Below, one piece after another: positions 56,311 through 64,000 of a stretch of 64,000 nt of DNA. Source of the DNA: Niabella soli DSM 19437. Lineage in GTDB: Bacteria > Bacteroidota > Bacteroidia > Chitinophagales > Chitinophagaceae. Location of the stretch: assembly GCF_000243115.2 (NCBI RefSeq), contig NZ_CP007035.1:3286001-3350000 (forward strand), read 5' to 3'. The position numbers were made by a program, and so were the translations under genes. A model generated the notes under the pieces. It ran no database searches. It saw nothing but the letters and a program-made list of their open reading frames with translations, and had not been told where the DNA came from. Every line of letters starts with the position of its first letter. Within the stretch, counting starts at the first letter, position 1.

Positions 56311-56449
56311 AGTCAACCGTTTATTTGAATTTTAAAATTAAATCCTATCGTTTCCTGTTTATAAACAGGAAGAAAGAGTGCATCAATATAAAACAAAATA
56401 TTTCATTCTACGCAATTGCAATCCTTCGCCGGGGCAAAAATTGTGCCCG

Positions 56450-58153
56450 TCATTTCATTGATACGGTTAAAGCCTTGGGCCGTGTCATCGTTTCCGTATA
56501 AACATTCCCAAACCGGTCTGTTACCTTTATCAATACCGGCGAAGTGGGGCTTACGGCCGCAGCTTTAAACAGGTGCGCCGATGTTGTGGTACAAAAATCG
56601 CTTGTGGGCGTTGCCCCGGCGTTCAGCCGCAGCGCCTCGTAAGAAATAATATGCAGCGGATCTTTCACCTTTACACGTGTAACAGCCAGCGGCATTGTTC
56701 CGTTTTCGAACAATTCCACTTTCCAGCGTTTATCGTACCCCCAAACGTTCACCAAAATTTCGTTACCGGTATTTTTTACAGCATACGCGTCTACATAATC
56801 CGCCAAAAGTGCATCGGTGGTTTTGGGTGCATAGTTAGCAGCCGTAATATGAACCAGGTTCATATCATAAGCCCTGAACTGGTACTGCTCCTCATACCCG
56901 ATTGCTTTATATAACCACTGATACCCGGTGTTATTAAATTTCCAGATGGCATAACCTCCCGGGGCGCCGTCTTTACAGATCTGATTGCCGGCATAACCGC
57001 TTTTGCCGGTCCACCACCAGGTAGCGCAAACAGCGCCGGAGTTATGCTCCATCAGCGTTGGTGAATTTTCATAAGCATAACAGATATGGGTATGCCCGGT
57101 TAATACATTTACATTGCTGAACCCGGAGAAACAGTCGATCAATGCTGATGCGTTGGTCAAATTCAGCGCTGCGGTTTCCGAAGCTGACGGGTTACCGTTT
57201 AAATGGATGTGCATGGCCAGAACAACAGGGGCCGACTTATCAGAAAGGGTTGCCAGGTCCTTTTTTAACCACGCCAACTGGTCTGCGACGATGGTTTCAT
57301 TGTAGGACCGGTCGCCCAAAGTGCCCTGAGCGCCTCCTTTATTTACATACTCAATATTATCTAAAACAACATAATGTACTTTTCCAAGGTTGAACGAATA
57401 ATAGGTGGGGCCCAGTGAAGCTCTGAAAGCGGCTTCTGCGGGCCAATCGGCGGCCACATAGGGGTCATTATCATGATTGCCCATGGTATGGAAGACCGGT
57501 ATATTTATGTTTTTCATTACAGACAGGTATTCAGCAAAGCTGTATTTGTTCGCATACCAGTAAGCATCCCAGGTCATGTCGCCCAGTGTAAGTCCGTACA
57601 CTTTGTACCCTTGCTGCCGGTAGCGATCGATGGTTGCCTTTGCATCCGGCAAAAAGCCGTTTTGAAACTGGGCAATATCATCGTTCCGGTTGGCCAGGTG
57701 CAGATCGCCAATTGCCAGCACTACATGCTTATCATTGTCTGTTTTTGTTACTGTAAAGTTTATTGTTTCCACCACGGATGCATCGGCTCCAAATGCCTGG
57801 TAAAAAACCGGGAGTATGGTATTGCCAGCGCTCACCTCATAGCCGCCGGGTACGGAAATAAAAACAAATTTTTTTGTTTTTGCGGAAGGAAGATAATAAC
57901 TGCCGTCTTTGCCAGTAGTAGTAACCGCCACCCCATCTGATACCACCACACCCGGCACGCCCGCACCGGCACAGGTAACCCGCCCTTTAACCGTCATGCC
58001 GGCTACATCAGGCAGGGCGCCGCTTTCATTGCCGGAAGTTTCCGTTCCCGGTCCGGCAGCACTCCCTTTACTACACCCCCCGGCAGCCAACCCTGCACCG
58101 GCCATTGCGCCGGAAACAAGAAAGGCCCTCCTTGAAATCGTTCTGCTTTTCAT
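56450..58153 (-). CDS. TAT-exported calcineurin-like phosphoesterase, three-domain lipoprotein
   Basis: The 567-residue protein begins with a twin-arginine signal (RTISRRAFLVSGAMAGAG) and a lipobox cysteine at C27, so it is likely exported folded and lipid-anchored. An N-terminal carboxypeptidase-D-like domain follows (about 53-135). The metallophosphatase core has D150-x-H152 (AIGDLHLAN), G191-D192, G226-N-H228-D229, and later histidines in LAMHIHLNG and VLTGHTHICY, which together bind two metals. A C-terminal beta domain (about 420-560) matches the calcineurin-phosphoesterase C-terminal type. It would remove phosphate from a phosphomonoester or cleave a phosphodiester. It lies 13 bases after the GDPD gene, so the two probably act in sequence. 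Confidence 0.9.
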   Translation of the reverse strand: MKSRTISRRAFLVSGAMAGAGLAAGGCSKGSAAGPGTETSGNESGALPDVAGMTVKGRVTCAGAGVPGVVVSDGVAVTTTGKDGSYYLPSAKTKKFVFISVPGGYEVSAGNTILPVFYQAFGADASVVETINFTVTKTDNDKHVVLAIGDLHLANRNDDIAQFQNGFLPDAKATIDRYRQQGYKVYGLTLGDMTWDAYWYANKYSFAEYLSVMKNINIPVFHTMGNHDNDPYVAADWPAEAAFRASLGPTYYSFNLGKVHYVVLDNIEYVNKGGAQGTLGDRSYNETIVADQLAWLKKDLATLSDKSAPVVLAMHIHLNGNPSASETAALNLTNASALIDCFSGFSNVNVLTGHTHICYAYENSPTLMEHNSGAVCATWWWTGKSGYAGNQICKDGAPGGYAIWKFNNTGYQWLYKAIGYEEQYQFRAYDMNLVHITAANYAPKTTDALLADYVDAYAVKNTGNEILVNVWGYDKRWKVELFENGTMPLAVTRVKVKDPLHIISYEALRLNAGATPTSDFCTTTSAHLFKAAAVSPTSPVLIKVTDRFGNVYTETMTRPKALTVSMK

Positions 58154-58166
58154 ACGGGGGATGACA

Positions 58167-59078
58167 TTATTTCAACTGGTAAAACAAATCGGGATAATCG
58201 GTAATAATGCCATCCACACCCATATCGGCTAGCTTTTTAATTGTGGGCAAATCATTCACCGTCCAGGGTACTATTTTGATGTTGCGCTGATGACACTCTT
58301 TTACCAGCTCTGGTGTTACAATGGCATAATGCGGACTATAATATGCCGGCGTATAACCCAGGGCCTCCAATTGTTCAGCCAACGGGCGCTTTTCTTTATC
58401 ATCCACTAAATAAGAAGTTTGCACCTGTGGGTATTTTTGATGCATTATTTTTAATGCCCGCACATCAAAACACTGGATAATAAGCCGTTTGCCAATATTA
58501 AACGGCAGGAGGGTTTGCATAGCCAGGTCTGTGAATTCCGCCACGGGCGGGCTGGTAACGCCATCACCTTTGGGGCTGGATTTAATTTCAATATTATATT
58601 GAATGGCGATGTCTTTCTTTTTAGCATAGGCCTCTGTGGTGGTGAGCAGCTCTTTTAACAGCGGCTTTACTGCGGCCATTTTTTTCTGGCGGGGCTCTGC
58701 CGGATAGAACTTTTTGCCTACATCATATTTTTTAATCGAATCGTAGGTCATGGTGTACAGGATCCGCTTTTTTGACTCCGCAGGGGTGAGGGTATCGCCC
58801 TCCGGTGTGGTGGTAAACCCGTAATTAAATGTAGCGTCGTGCGATACGATAACCTGTTTGTCCTTTGTTACCTGCATATCCATCTCCAGGGTGGTAACCC
58901 CCATATCTATGGCGTTCAGCATGGCAGGGATCGTATTTTCCGGCATCAGTCCGCGGCCACCGCGGTGCGCTTCCATATCCAGGTTTTTATAGGTTGGCGG
59001 AAGCTGGATTTTCTTTTGCCCGTACCCGGCCATTGTTACGGCCAGCAGAAGCGCGACGCTAAAAATTGTTTTTTTCAT
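58167..59078 (-). CDS. Periplasmic glycerophosphodiester phosphodiesterase
   Basis: The enzyme hydrolyses glycerophosphodiesters such as glycerophosphocholine or glycerophosphoethanolamine to glycerol 3-phosphate and the alcohol. The 303-residue protein has a signal peptide (MKKTIFSVALLLAVTMAGYG). The GDPD site is complete: H38-R39 with E47-N-T (AHRGGRGLMPENT), metal ligands E65 and D67 (LEMDMQ), and H80 (VIVSHD). ADMGVDGIITDYPDLF closes the barrel as usual. It is followed after 13 bases by the phosphoesterase and preceded by a 281-base gap that contains a repeat and may hold its own promoter. Confidence 0.94.
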   Translation of the reverse strand: MKKTIFSVALLLAVTMAGYGQKKIQLPPTYKNLDMEAHRGGRGLMPENTIPAMLNAIDMGVTTLEMDMQVTKDKQVIVSHDATFNYGFTTTPEGDTLTPAESKKRILYTMTYDSIKKYDVGKKFYPAEPRQKKMAAVKPLLKELLTTTEAYAKKKDIAIQYNIEIKSSPKGDGVTSPPVAEFTDLAMQTLLPFNIGKRLIIQCFDVRALKIMHQKYPQVQTSYLVDDKEKRPLAEQLEALGYTPAYYSPHYAIVTPELVKECHQRNIKIVPWTVNDLPTIKKLADMGVDGIITDYPDLFYQLK

Positions 59079-59234
59079 TTGGTACTATTCATTATTTATG
59101 ACATTGAAAGAAAGATCTGTTCGTCTGAGATCCCAATAAAAGAATTTAAGTTCTTTGAAACGACAAGTTATTATTCGTCGCCTCGTGTTATTTATTTGCG
59201 TTACGAAAACAATGTGTTCATAACATAATATTCT

Positions 59235-59346
59235 TTCGTCACCCTGACCGGCGTTCGGACGGGGGTCTCTCACTTCCCGGGCAGTCCGGCATCACAGGGA
59301 TGCCTCGGCTCTCCCGATAAATCGGGATTGCGCCCGGCATGACGAA
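59235..59346. repeat. Palindromic intergenic repeat inside the glycerophosphodiester locus
   Basis: It starts TTCGTCACCCTGACCGG and ends CCGGCATGACGAA, with a TTCGTCA/TGACGAA terminal inverted repeat. CCCGATAAATCGGG forms an internal hairpin. It is the only sizeable gene-free stretch between the SGNH and GDPD genes and is a MITE-like unit. The rest of the 59079-59359 gap shows nothing I can support. Confidence 0.55.
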
Positions 59347-59359
59347 TGTATAATTGCAT

Positions 59360-60052
59360 TTATAAATACTTTCCGTCTTTTAAAATTTTTGACCACAGTT
59401 TATATCCGTTAATATTCAGATGCAGGCCGTCATAAGTAAGATCTTTGTTCAGCTTACCGTCCTTTAGAAAATGCGGGTGCAGATCGATGACGGTTATCGC
59501 CTCATCCTTGCCCAGTTTCTTAAGCCCTTCATTTACGGCGGCTATATGTTCATCTTTCCCGTAATGACCTTTTTTGGGCGGAATATCTGCGTTCACAGGA
59601 AGCACGGTCTGAAAATAGATTTTTGTAGCCGGGCTTTCCTTTTTGATCTGGCGGATGATGCGTTTATAGTTATTTAAGATCACTGCATCCGGAACATTGC
59701 GGGAGATATCATTAGTGCCGATCAGAATAAAGACCTTTTGCGGCTTGCCTTCCGTAACCTCGTGCAGGCGCTCCAGCACACCAAAAGTGATGTCGCCGCT
59801 GATGCCCCGGTTCTTGCATTCGGGGTTTTGAAATAACTCTTCCCAGTCGATACCGGCAGTAATACTGTTACCCAAAAAGATAATATCTTTTGACGAATTG
59901 GGAAAGGCATTAAACTGGTCCACCCGCAATTTATAACTGCCCGGGCGGTAAGTGCTGTCCCAGGCAGGGGATTGGGCGTTGCTTCCGACGGCGCTAAACA
60001 CACAGGCCAGGATAAGGCCTGTGTGTAAGGTTTTTTTTAATTTAAGTTTCAT
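59360..60052 (-). CDS. Secreted SGNH/GDSL esterase
   Basis: This 230-residue exported hydrolase has the four SGNH blocks: S63 nucleophile in IIFLGNSITAG, G86 in NRGISGDIT, N114 in LIGTNDISR, and D208-x2-H211 in YDGLHLNINGY. It resembles the platelet-activating-factor acetylhydrolase branch, which removes short acyl groups from lipids or sugars. In this operon a deacylation step before the phosphodiesterase is plausible. It lies eight bases after the DUF5689 gene. Confidence 0.9.
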   Translation of the reverse strand: MKLKLKKTLHTGLILACVFSAVGSNAQSPAWDSTYRPGSYKLRVDQFNAFPNSSKDIIFLGNSITAGIDWEELFQNPECKNRGISGDITFGVLERLHEVTEGKPQKVFILIGTNDISRNVPDAVILNNYKRIIRQIKKESPATKIYFQTVLPVNADIPPKKGHYGKDEHIAAVNEGLKKLGKDEAITVIDLHPHFLKDGKLNKDLTYDGLHLNINGYKLWSKILKDGKYL

Positions 60053-60059
60053 TGATTAT

Positions 60060-61694
60060 TTATTCTACTATTCTTGTAATAAGCGAATCATTGGGACCGC
60101 CACGGCCCGGTTCTATATCGGCAATGGTAGCCGCAGTGTGGGTATCGTCTGTTGCCTGAAATAATTCTATTGGTGTCTGCTTCCTTGCGCTGGTCCACCG
60201 ATGCAAGGTAATATTATAAACCCCTCCCATCATATTGAACAACCCGGCATCAGTAGCCGCAACCGGGTGCGCCGCATTTATCGCATAGGGCATATTAGTG
60301 GTATTACCTGGTGAGCGATAATACAGATAGGGCAGAATCACCGGCTTGTAGGTGCTTTGATCAATACCCACTGAGAACATAGAATACCAGTCGTTATTAC
60401 AGATCCGGTAACCCAGTATCGGGTTTTTGGAAGGATCGTAAATAGAAGTGGTTCCGCCGGAAGCTACAAATAACACGTCTTCCGGAACTGATTTCTCGTT
60501 AACTGTGGTCCCTTTAAACAAGGCGACACCGCAGGTGTTCCCGCTATTCGGAAAGGGGCCGCTGGTTGAAAAGGCACTTGCGCGGAACAAGCCGCCATCA
60601 CCCTTATTGGTAGCGCTGGTTGAATAGGTCTTTTGATACCAATTCGTTCCTGCCGGGAAAGAAACCGTACCCGCATTGCCATTGATTTTTTTGCCCTGGA
60701 AACCGAAGTAAAAGAATTGCCCTTTTAATACAGAGCCAGATGTAATGTTCCACTTAATAGTCCGCTGTCCTCCGGTGGCCCAACCGTTATCCAGCGCAGG
60801 GGTAGACGCGCCAGGGTTGGCACAGAAAACAATGCTGTAGGGTGTTACAGCGAAGTTGATGTCTTTGGTGGCGATCATCTGCACGTATTCGTTACCACCA
60901 TCGCCGCCCTTGGGATCGCCCATGAATCCGGAAATAAGGAGGTCCTGTTCAGAAGATCCCATATTCACTATGTCATCTGCATCTCTTGTTCTTAATTGTA
61001 TCGATCCCTTTTCCGTAGCAAAAGGTATTCCTACATAAGCCGCTAAACTGAATGGGGCATTATTAGCATAACTTACGCTGGGATCGGTATAAAGTGTCAG
61101 ATCGGCAAAACCATCATTAATTGTTTTAACGCCGCCGATTCCCTCCCCGGCCGGTAATGTGGGATTGAAGCTGGATTTATTAACGATACACAGGGAACTT
61201 TCGTAATTGTTAGGATTCGCCAGCAGCTCTGCTGTGGTTATCGCATTTGTGTTGACTTGTCCTTTTCCCTTGGATTCAATTTTAGCGTCTGTTACACCAA
61301 CAATAGTTAAAATGCCGTTCTTTCTGGTTAAAGTAGCGCCGTCAATATTGATCATTAACGAATCCCCCGGGTGGTAATTAGCGGCAGTGGCGCCCAGGTC
61401 TATGGCAATGCCCCGTAACATATTAAGGCGGCGGCTGTCCTGCACTACCAGCAATCCATCCGGGATATTTTTTTCAGTGTGATCCGATATTACCACCGCA
61501 GCCAGCCGGGCGCCGCCATACAGCAGGTCCTTAGTAAGCGTTACATCCTGGCCGTTGTACAGCAAGCGTACATCCAGGGCGGAAATTACATCGTAGGGCA
61601 CTCCGCCCGGATAATTTTCGTAGGTATTTTTGGTGCAACTGTTGATTGCTGCAGCTATGCTTAACACCAAAAGGAGATTGAATATATGTTTCAT
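60060..61694 (-). CDS. DUF5689-domain surface lipoprotein
   Basis: The 544-residue product from ATG 61694 has a lipoprotein signal (LSIAAAINSC, C20) and a DUF5689 region in its N-terminal half (VPYDVISALDVRLLYNGQDV, VVISDHTEKNIPDGLLVVQD). OB-fold-like strands follow (GDSLMINIDGATLTRKNGIL), and the C-terminal half is unassigned and Gly/Asn/Ser rich. These proteins usually sit beside SusC/SusD and are thought to be surface binding accessories. The longer frame to 61748 overlaps susD and gives no signal peptide. Confidence 0.82.
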   Translation of the reverse strand: MKHIFNLLLVLSIAAAINSCTKNTYENYPGGVPYDVISALDVRLLYNGQDVTLTKDLLYGGARLAAVVISDHTEKNIPDGLLVVQDSRRLNMLRGIAIDLGATAANYHPGDSLMINIDGATLTRKNGILTIVGVTDAKIESKGKGQVNTNAITTAELLANPNNYESSLCIVNKSSFNPTLPAGEGIGGVKTINDGFADLTLYTDPSVSYANNAPFSLAAYVGIPFATEKGSIQLRTRDADDIVNMGSSEQDLLISGFMGDPKGGDGGNEYVQMIATKDINFAVTPYSIVFCANPGASTPALDNGWATGGQRTIKWNITSGSVLKGQFFYFGFQGKKINGNAGTVSFPAGTNWYQKTYSTSATNKGDGGLFRASAFSTSGPFPNSGNTCGVALFKGTTVNEKSVPEDVLFVASGGTTSIYDPSKNPILGYRICNNDWYSMFSVGIDQSTYKPVILPYLYYRSPGNTTNMPYAINAAHPVAATDAGLFNMMGGVYNITLHRWTSARKQTPIELFQATDDTHTAATIADIEPGRGGPNDSLITRIVE

Positions 61695-61729
61695 CAGTAA
61701 CTTTTTTATAGATTCTTTAATACTAGCCC

Positions 61730-63301
61730 TTAAGGCTTCTGCCACCATACGTTGGTATTGATCTGATCCGGACCCTGGGCGGCAACAGCCGTTTTATAAT
61801 TGGTGGGATTGGCAGATTGTACATAAACAGGATACACCAAACGGGCTGGCATTACACCGCCATTTTGCAAGCCGGGCAATTCAGATAAATGCAGGTTTGG
61901 ATAGCCTGTACGCCGGTATTCAAACCATTGCTGCAGATCCGTCAGGAACAGCGCGTAGTATTTTTGCCCATGTATCAACTCCATTTTCCGGTCAAAAGAG
62001 AGGTCATTGCTCCAAACAACACTACCGGCAGCCAGGTTATCAAGATGATCCGCAAATTCGGAAGAAGTGATGTCCTCCGGAAAATTGGGAACCCAGTAGT
62101 TAATAGCGGAAGCAATACCCTGATAAAAATAATCTCTGGGGTTGCCGCCGATCCAACCTTTTAATGCTGCTTCGGCCAGTATAAACTGTACTTCTGCATA
62201 TTGCATTATGATCCCTGTCCAGGGGTTCTGCTGTAATGACCATACGCCGCCGGTGCTTTTATCGTCATAACTTTGAAAATAACAACCCTTGGGATCGGCA
62301 TGGCCGGGAATGTACCCGCTTGATACCCCGCGCCAACCGCCGCCGCTGGCCTGTGCAATACCCAGGCGGCCAATGCTTCCCGACCCATACGGTTTGGCAG
62401 AAGTAATTCTTGGGTCGGTCCAGGTAATCAAACTATCCAAAAAATAGCTGCAGATTGCCGGTGTCCTGAAATCCTGCACCCGCACGTTATACACATAGGG
62501 CGAAGTATAAGGGTCCGTACTGCTGGTTTGCCCGGTCCAAAGCACCCTGGCACAATCGGCGTTGGAGGTCATGATGGGGTAAGTTGCAGGATCCTGAACA
62601 ATTTGTTTTATCTTATCCTGGCATTGCTGCGCCACCTCGGCCTTTCCTGATATGCGGAGCAGCAATCTTAAGTACAAAGAGTTTCCGAATTTTCTCCATT
62701 TTGAAAGATCTCCGTTATAAACCGGGTCACTTGTTACAACAATGGCCTGGTTTTTAGCCAGCAACTCATTTGCCTCTTCCAGTTTTTTAAACAGGCTTTG
62801 ATAAATGTCCTTCTGCCGGTCAAAAACGGGTTGCACATTTCCTTCCTTGCCCTGAAGCGCTTCCGTGTAGGGAATATCGCCATAAGTGTCCGTTAAATTC
62901 GCAAATACCCACGCTTCACAGATCCGGGCAATACCCTGGTAAGAAGTATTAATGCTATCACCGCTGCTTGACAGGCTGTCCACACTTCTGAAGTTGGTGA
63001 GCTGCACATACCAGGCATTCCATAAATAATCGGACTGGCTGGCCCTGAAAGCATAGCGGAATACTGTATTTTCCCCGTCGCTGATGCTAACCGTAACCTG
63101 CATCAGTTCATTTGTAAAGCTCCGGTTCCTTGTCATGCCCGGCCAAAGAGCATTTACCAGCGCAGGCGCCAGTATCTGGCTGGAGGAAGTGTGCAGGATA
63201 TTAATGGGATCTATATTTAGCTTTTCGAATCCTTTTTTGCAGGAGTACATTGCTGACACCAACAACAATAATAAGGAGCCGATAAAAAATTGTTTTTTCA
63301 T
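61730..63301 (-). CDS. SusD-like lipoprotein (SusD_2 type)
   Basis: This 523-residue surface lipoprotein has its lipobox cysteine at C21 (VSAMYSC). The sequence FEKLNIDPINILHTSSSQIL is the signature start of the SusD-like group 2, and FAEHLD-type C-terminal residues with DLQQWFEYRRTGYPNL also match this group. It is clearly different from the two SusD proteins at 6-15 kb. It lies between the SusC gene and the DUF5689 gene and would bind the substrate on the cell surface. Confidence 0.92.
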   Translation of the reverse strand: MKKQFFIGSLLLLLVSAMYSCKKGFEKLNIDPINILHTSSSQILAPALVNALWPGMTRNRSFTNELMQVTVSISDGENTVFRYAFRASQSDYLWNAWYVQLTNFRSVDSLSSSGDSINTSYQGIARICEAWVFANLTDTYGDIPYTEALQGKEGNVQPVFDRQKDIYQSLFKKLEEANELLAKNQAIVVTSDPVYNGDLSKWRKFGNSLYLRLLLRISGKAEVAQQCQDKIKQIVQDPATYPIMTSNADCARVLWTGQTSSTDPYTSPYVYNVRVQDFRTPAICSYFLDSLITWTDPRITSAKPYGSGSIGRLGIAQASGGGWRGVSSGYIPGHADPKGCYFQSYDDKSTGGVWSLQQNPWTGIIMQYAEVQFILAEAALKGWIGGNPRDYFYQGIASAINYWVPNFPEDITSSEFADHLDNLAAGSVVWSNDLSFDRKMELIHGQKYYALFLTDLQQWFEYRRTGYPNLHLSELPGLQNGGVMPARLVYPVYVQSANPTNYKTAVAAQGPDQINTNVWWQKP

Positions 63302-63338
63302 GTGTATTTTTTATTGATTTTGGTCACATGGAATTTTG

Positions 63339-63388
63339 TATAAAAATTTTCATCGCCTTGCGCATGAATTTGCTCGAAAATTTTTATA
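63339..63388 (-). promoter_or_regulatory. Inverted repeat in the susC-susD gap
   Basis: Perfect 13-bp arms TATAAAAATTTTC (63339-63351) and GAAAATTTTTATA (63376-63388) lie in the 107-base gap between susC and susD. It could set the susD to susC mRNA ratio, but the AT-rich stem may be weak. Confidence 0.5.
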
Positions 63389-63408
63389 GTCATTTCATAT
63401 TAAAAGAA

Positions 63409-64000
63409 TTAAAGTCCGATAGATAAATTAAAACCAACACTGCGTGTAGACGGAAACTGGCCTACCTCAAACCCTCTTACGATATCTGATCCGCTGAGGG
63501 TACCAAATTCAGGATCAAAAATTGGCCAGGGCGACCAGATGAACAGATCACGCCCGTAAATACCAAGGGTGGCTGTTTTTAGTCCGACCTTCTTCAACAG
63601 TTTTGCGTTGAAAGAATAATAGAGCGTGGCTTCCCGGAATTTAATAAAATCGGTACTGAACGTACTTCCTTCTGCGTTAAGGGATCCCATACTGTTTTGA
63701 TAGTACTGATCCACGTCATAGGCCACCACATCATTTTTGCGATAACCGGTAACCTCGCCTTTATCATTCAGCACTTCCAACACGCCATTGCCAATAATGC
63801 CATTATAACGACCCGGCAATGTGACAGCCAATTTACCCTGTTCCACCATTTTATAGTGGGTCAGCGAATAGGCTACAGCGCCGGCCTGTGCATCAAACAA
63901 TAGTTTTAAACTAAATTGCTTATACCGGAAATTGTTACCCAGGCTCACTTTATACTTGGGTGTTGTATTGCCTAAATAAATAATATTGCTGGTGATTTTA
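63409..64000 (-). CDS. SusC-family TonB-linked transporter, C-terminal part
   Basis: The coding frame is open across the right edge and ends at 63409; only the last 197 codons are present. The C-terminal SusC barrel is recognisable: GNNFRYKQFSLKLLFDAQAG, FIKFREATLYYSFNAKLLKK, LGIYGRDLFIWSPWPIFDPE, then GTLSGSDIVRGFEVGQFPST and a final strand GFNLSIGL. It is the transporter of the glycerophosphodiester locus. The rest, including any STN domain, lies outside the window. Confidence 0.93.
   Translation of the reverse strand, partial: KITSNIIYLGNTTPKYKVSLGNNFRYKQFSLKLLFDAQAGAVAYSLTHYKMVEQGKLAVTLPGRYNGIIGNGVLEVLNDKGEVTGYRKNDVVAYDVDQYYQNSMGSLNAEGSTFSTDFIKFREATLYYSFNAKLLKKVGLKTATLGIYGRDLFIWSPWPIFDPEFGTLSGSDIVRGFEVGQFPSTRSVGFNLSIGL

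Noticed and set aside
1-64000. CRISPR array, tRNA, rRNA, prophage or insertion sequence
   Set aside because: I saw no regularly spaced direct repeats, no cloverleaf or rRNA sequence, and no transposase or integrase motif. The ORF6N gene alone does not make a prophage.

Overview
The window looks like a chromosomal segment of a member of the Bacteroidota, most likely family Chitinophagaceae. The evidence is three SusC/SusD-type outer-membrane uptake pairs, FecR/ECF sigma regulation, TonB-dependent receptors with carboxypeptidase-D-like N-termini, a PadR-PspC pair, LytTR and hybrid-like two-component sensors, and several promoters with the Bacteroidota -7 box TAnnTTTG. The family level is an inference from protein style. 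I see no rRNA, tRNA, CRISPR array or intact transposase.

Layout. 1-2.7 kb: 5' end of gcvT (minus), a class A beta-lactamase-like serine hydrolase and a fatty acid hydroxylase. 2.9-21 kb: two related SusC/SusD pairs facing each other. The plus-strand pair (2926-8083) has no regulator of its own. The minus-strand unit (20927 to 8821) reads ECF sigma, FecR anti-sigma, SusC with an STN signalling domain, SusD, a large Ca-binding FG-GAP/ASPIC lipoprotein (CRTAC1 type) and a vanadium-haloperoxidase/PAP2 lipoprotein. The 8.2-8.8 kb gap between them is packed with palindromic repeats. 21.5-27.7 kb: a beta-helix lipoprotein and TonB-dependent receptor (minus) back to back with a DUF47/PhoU-like protein and a PiT phosphate transporter (plus), which suggests a phosphate-related cluster. 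28-37 kb: galE, a dipeptide epimerase-like enolase-superfamily enzyme, a small secreted protein, a NarL-type response regulator with a periplasmic-propeller histidine kinase, an ORF6N protein with a likely C-terminal frameshift, and a 2-hydroxyacid dehydrogenase.

37-51 kb: padR-pspC, an ECF sigma/membrane anti-sigma-like pair, a small membrane protein, an outer-membrane beta-barrel receptor, an NTF2-like protein, a Gfo/Idh/MocA oxidoreductase, a thioredoxin-like remnant, two unknown envelope proteins, and a LytS/LytR two-component system co-transcribed with a TlpA-like thioredoxin. 51-54 kb: lysS and a class V aminotransferase, each followed by a copy of the same hairpin.

54-64 kb: the most coherent system. 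Reading on the minus strand from the right edge: SusC (partial), SusD-like, DUF5689 lipoprotein, SGNH esterase, glycerophosphodiester phosphodiesterase, TAT-exported calcineurin-type phosphoesterase, glycerol kinase, glycerol facilitator. Together these would bind and import a substrate, remove acyl groups, cleave a glycerophosphodiester to glycerol 3-phosphate, release phosphate, and take up and rephosphorylate glycerol. I infer a PUL-like locus for scavenging glycerophospholipid or teichoic-acid-like material. Substrate and regulation are not shown by sequence alone.

Several gene starts were moved inside the longest open frames because a TAnnTTTG box lies within the longer frame (lysS, the sigma factor at 40.7 kb, the oxidoreductase at 44.5 kb) or because the long frame starts at TTG.
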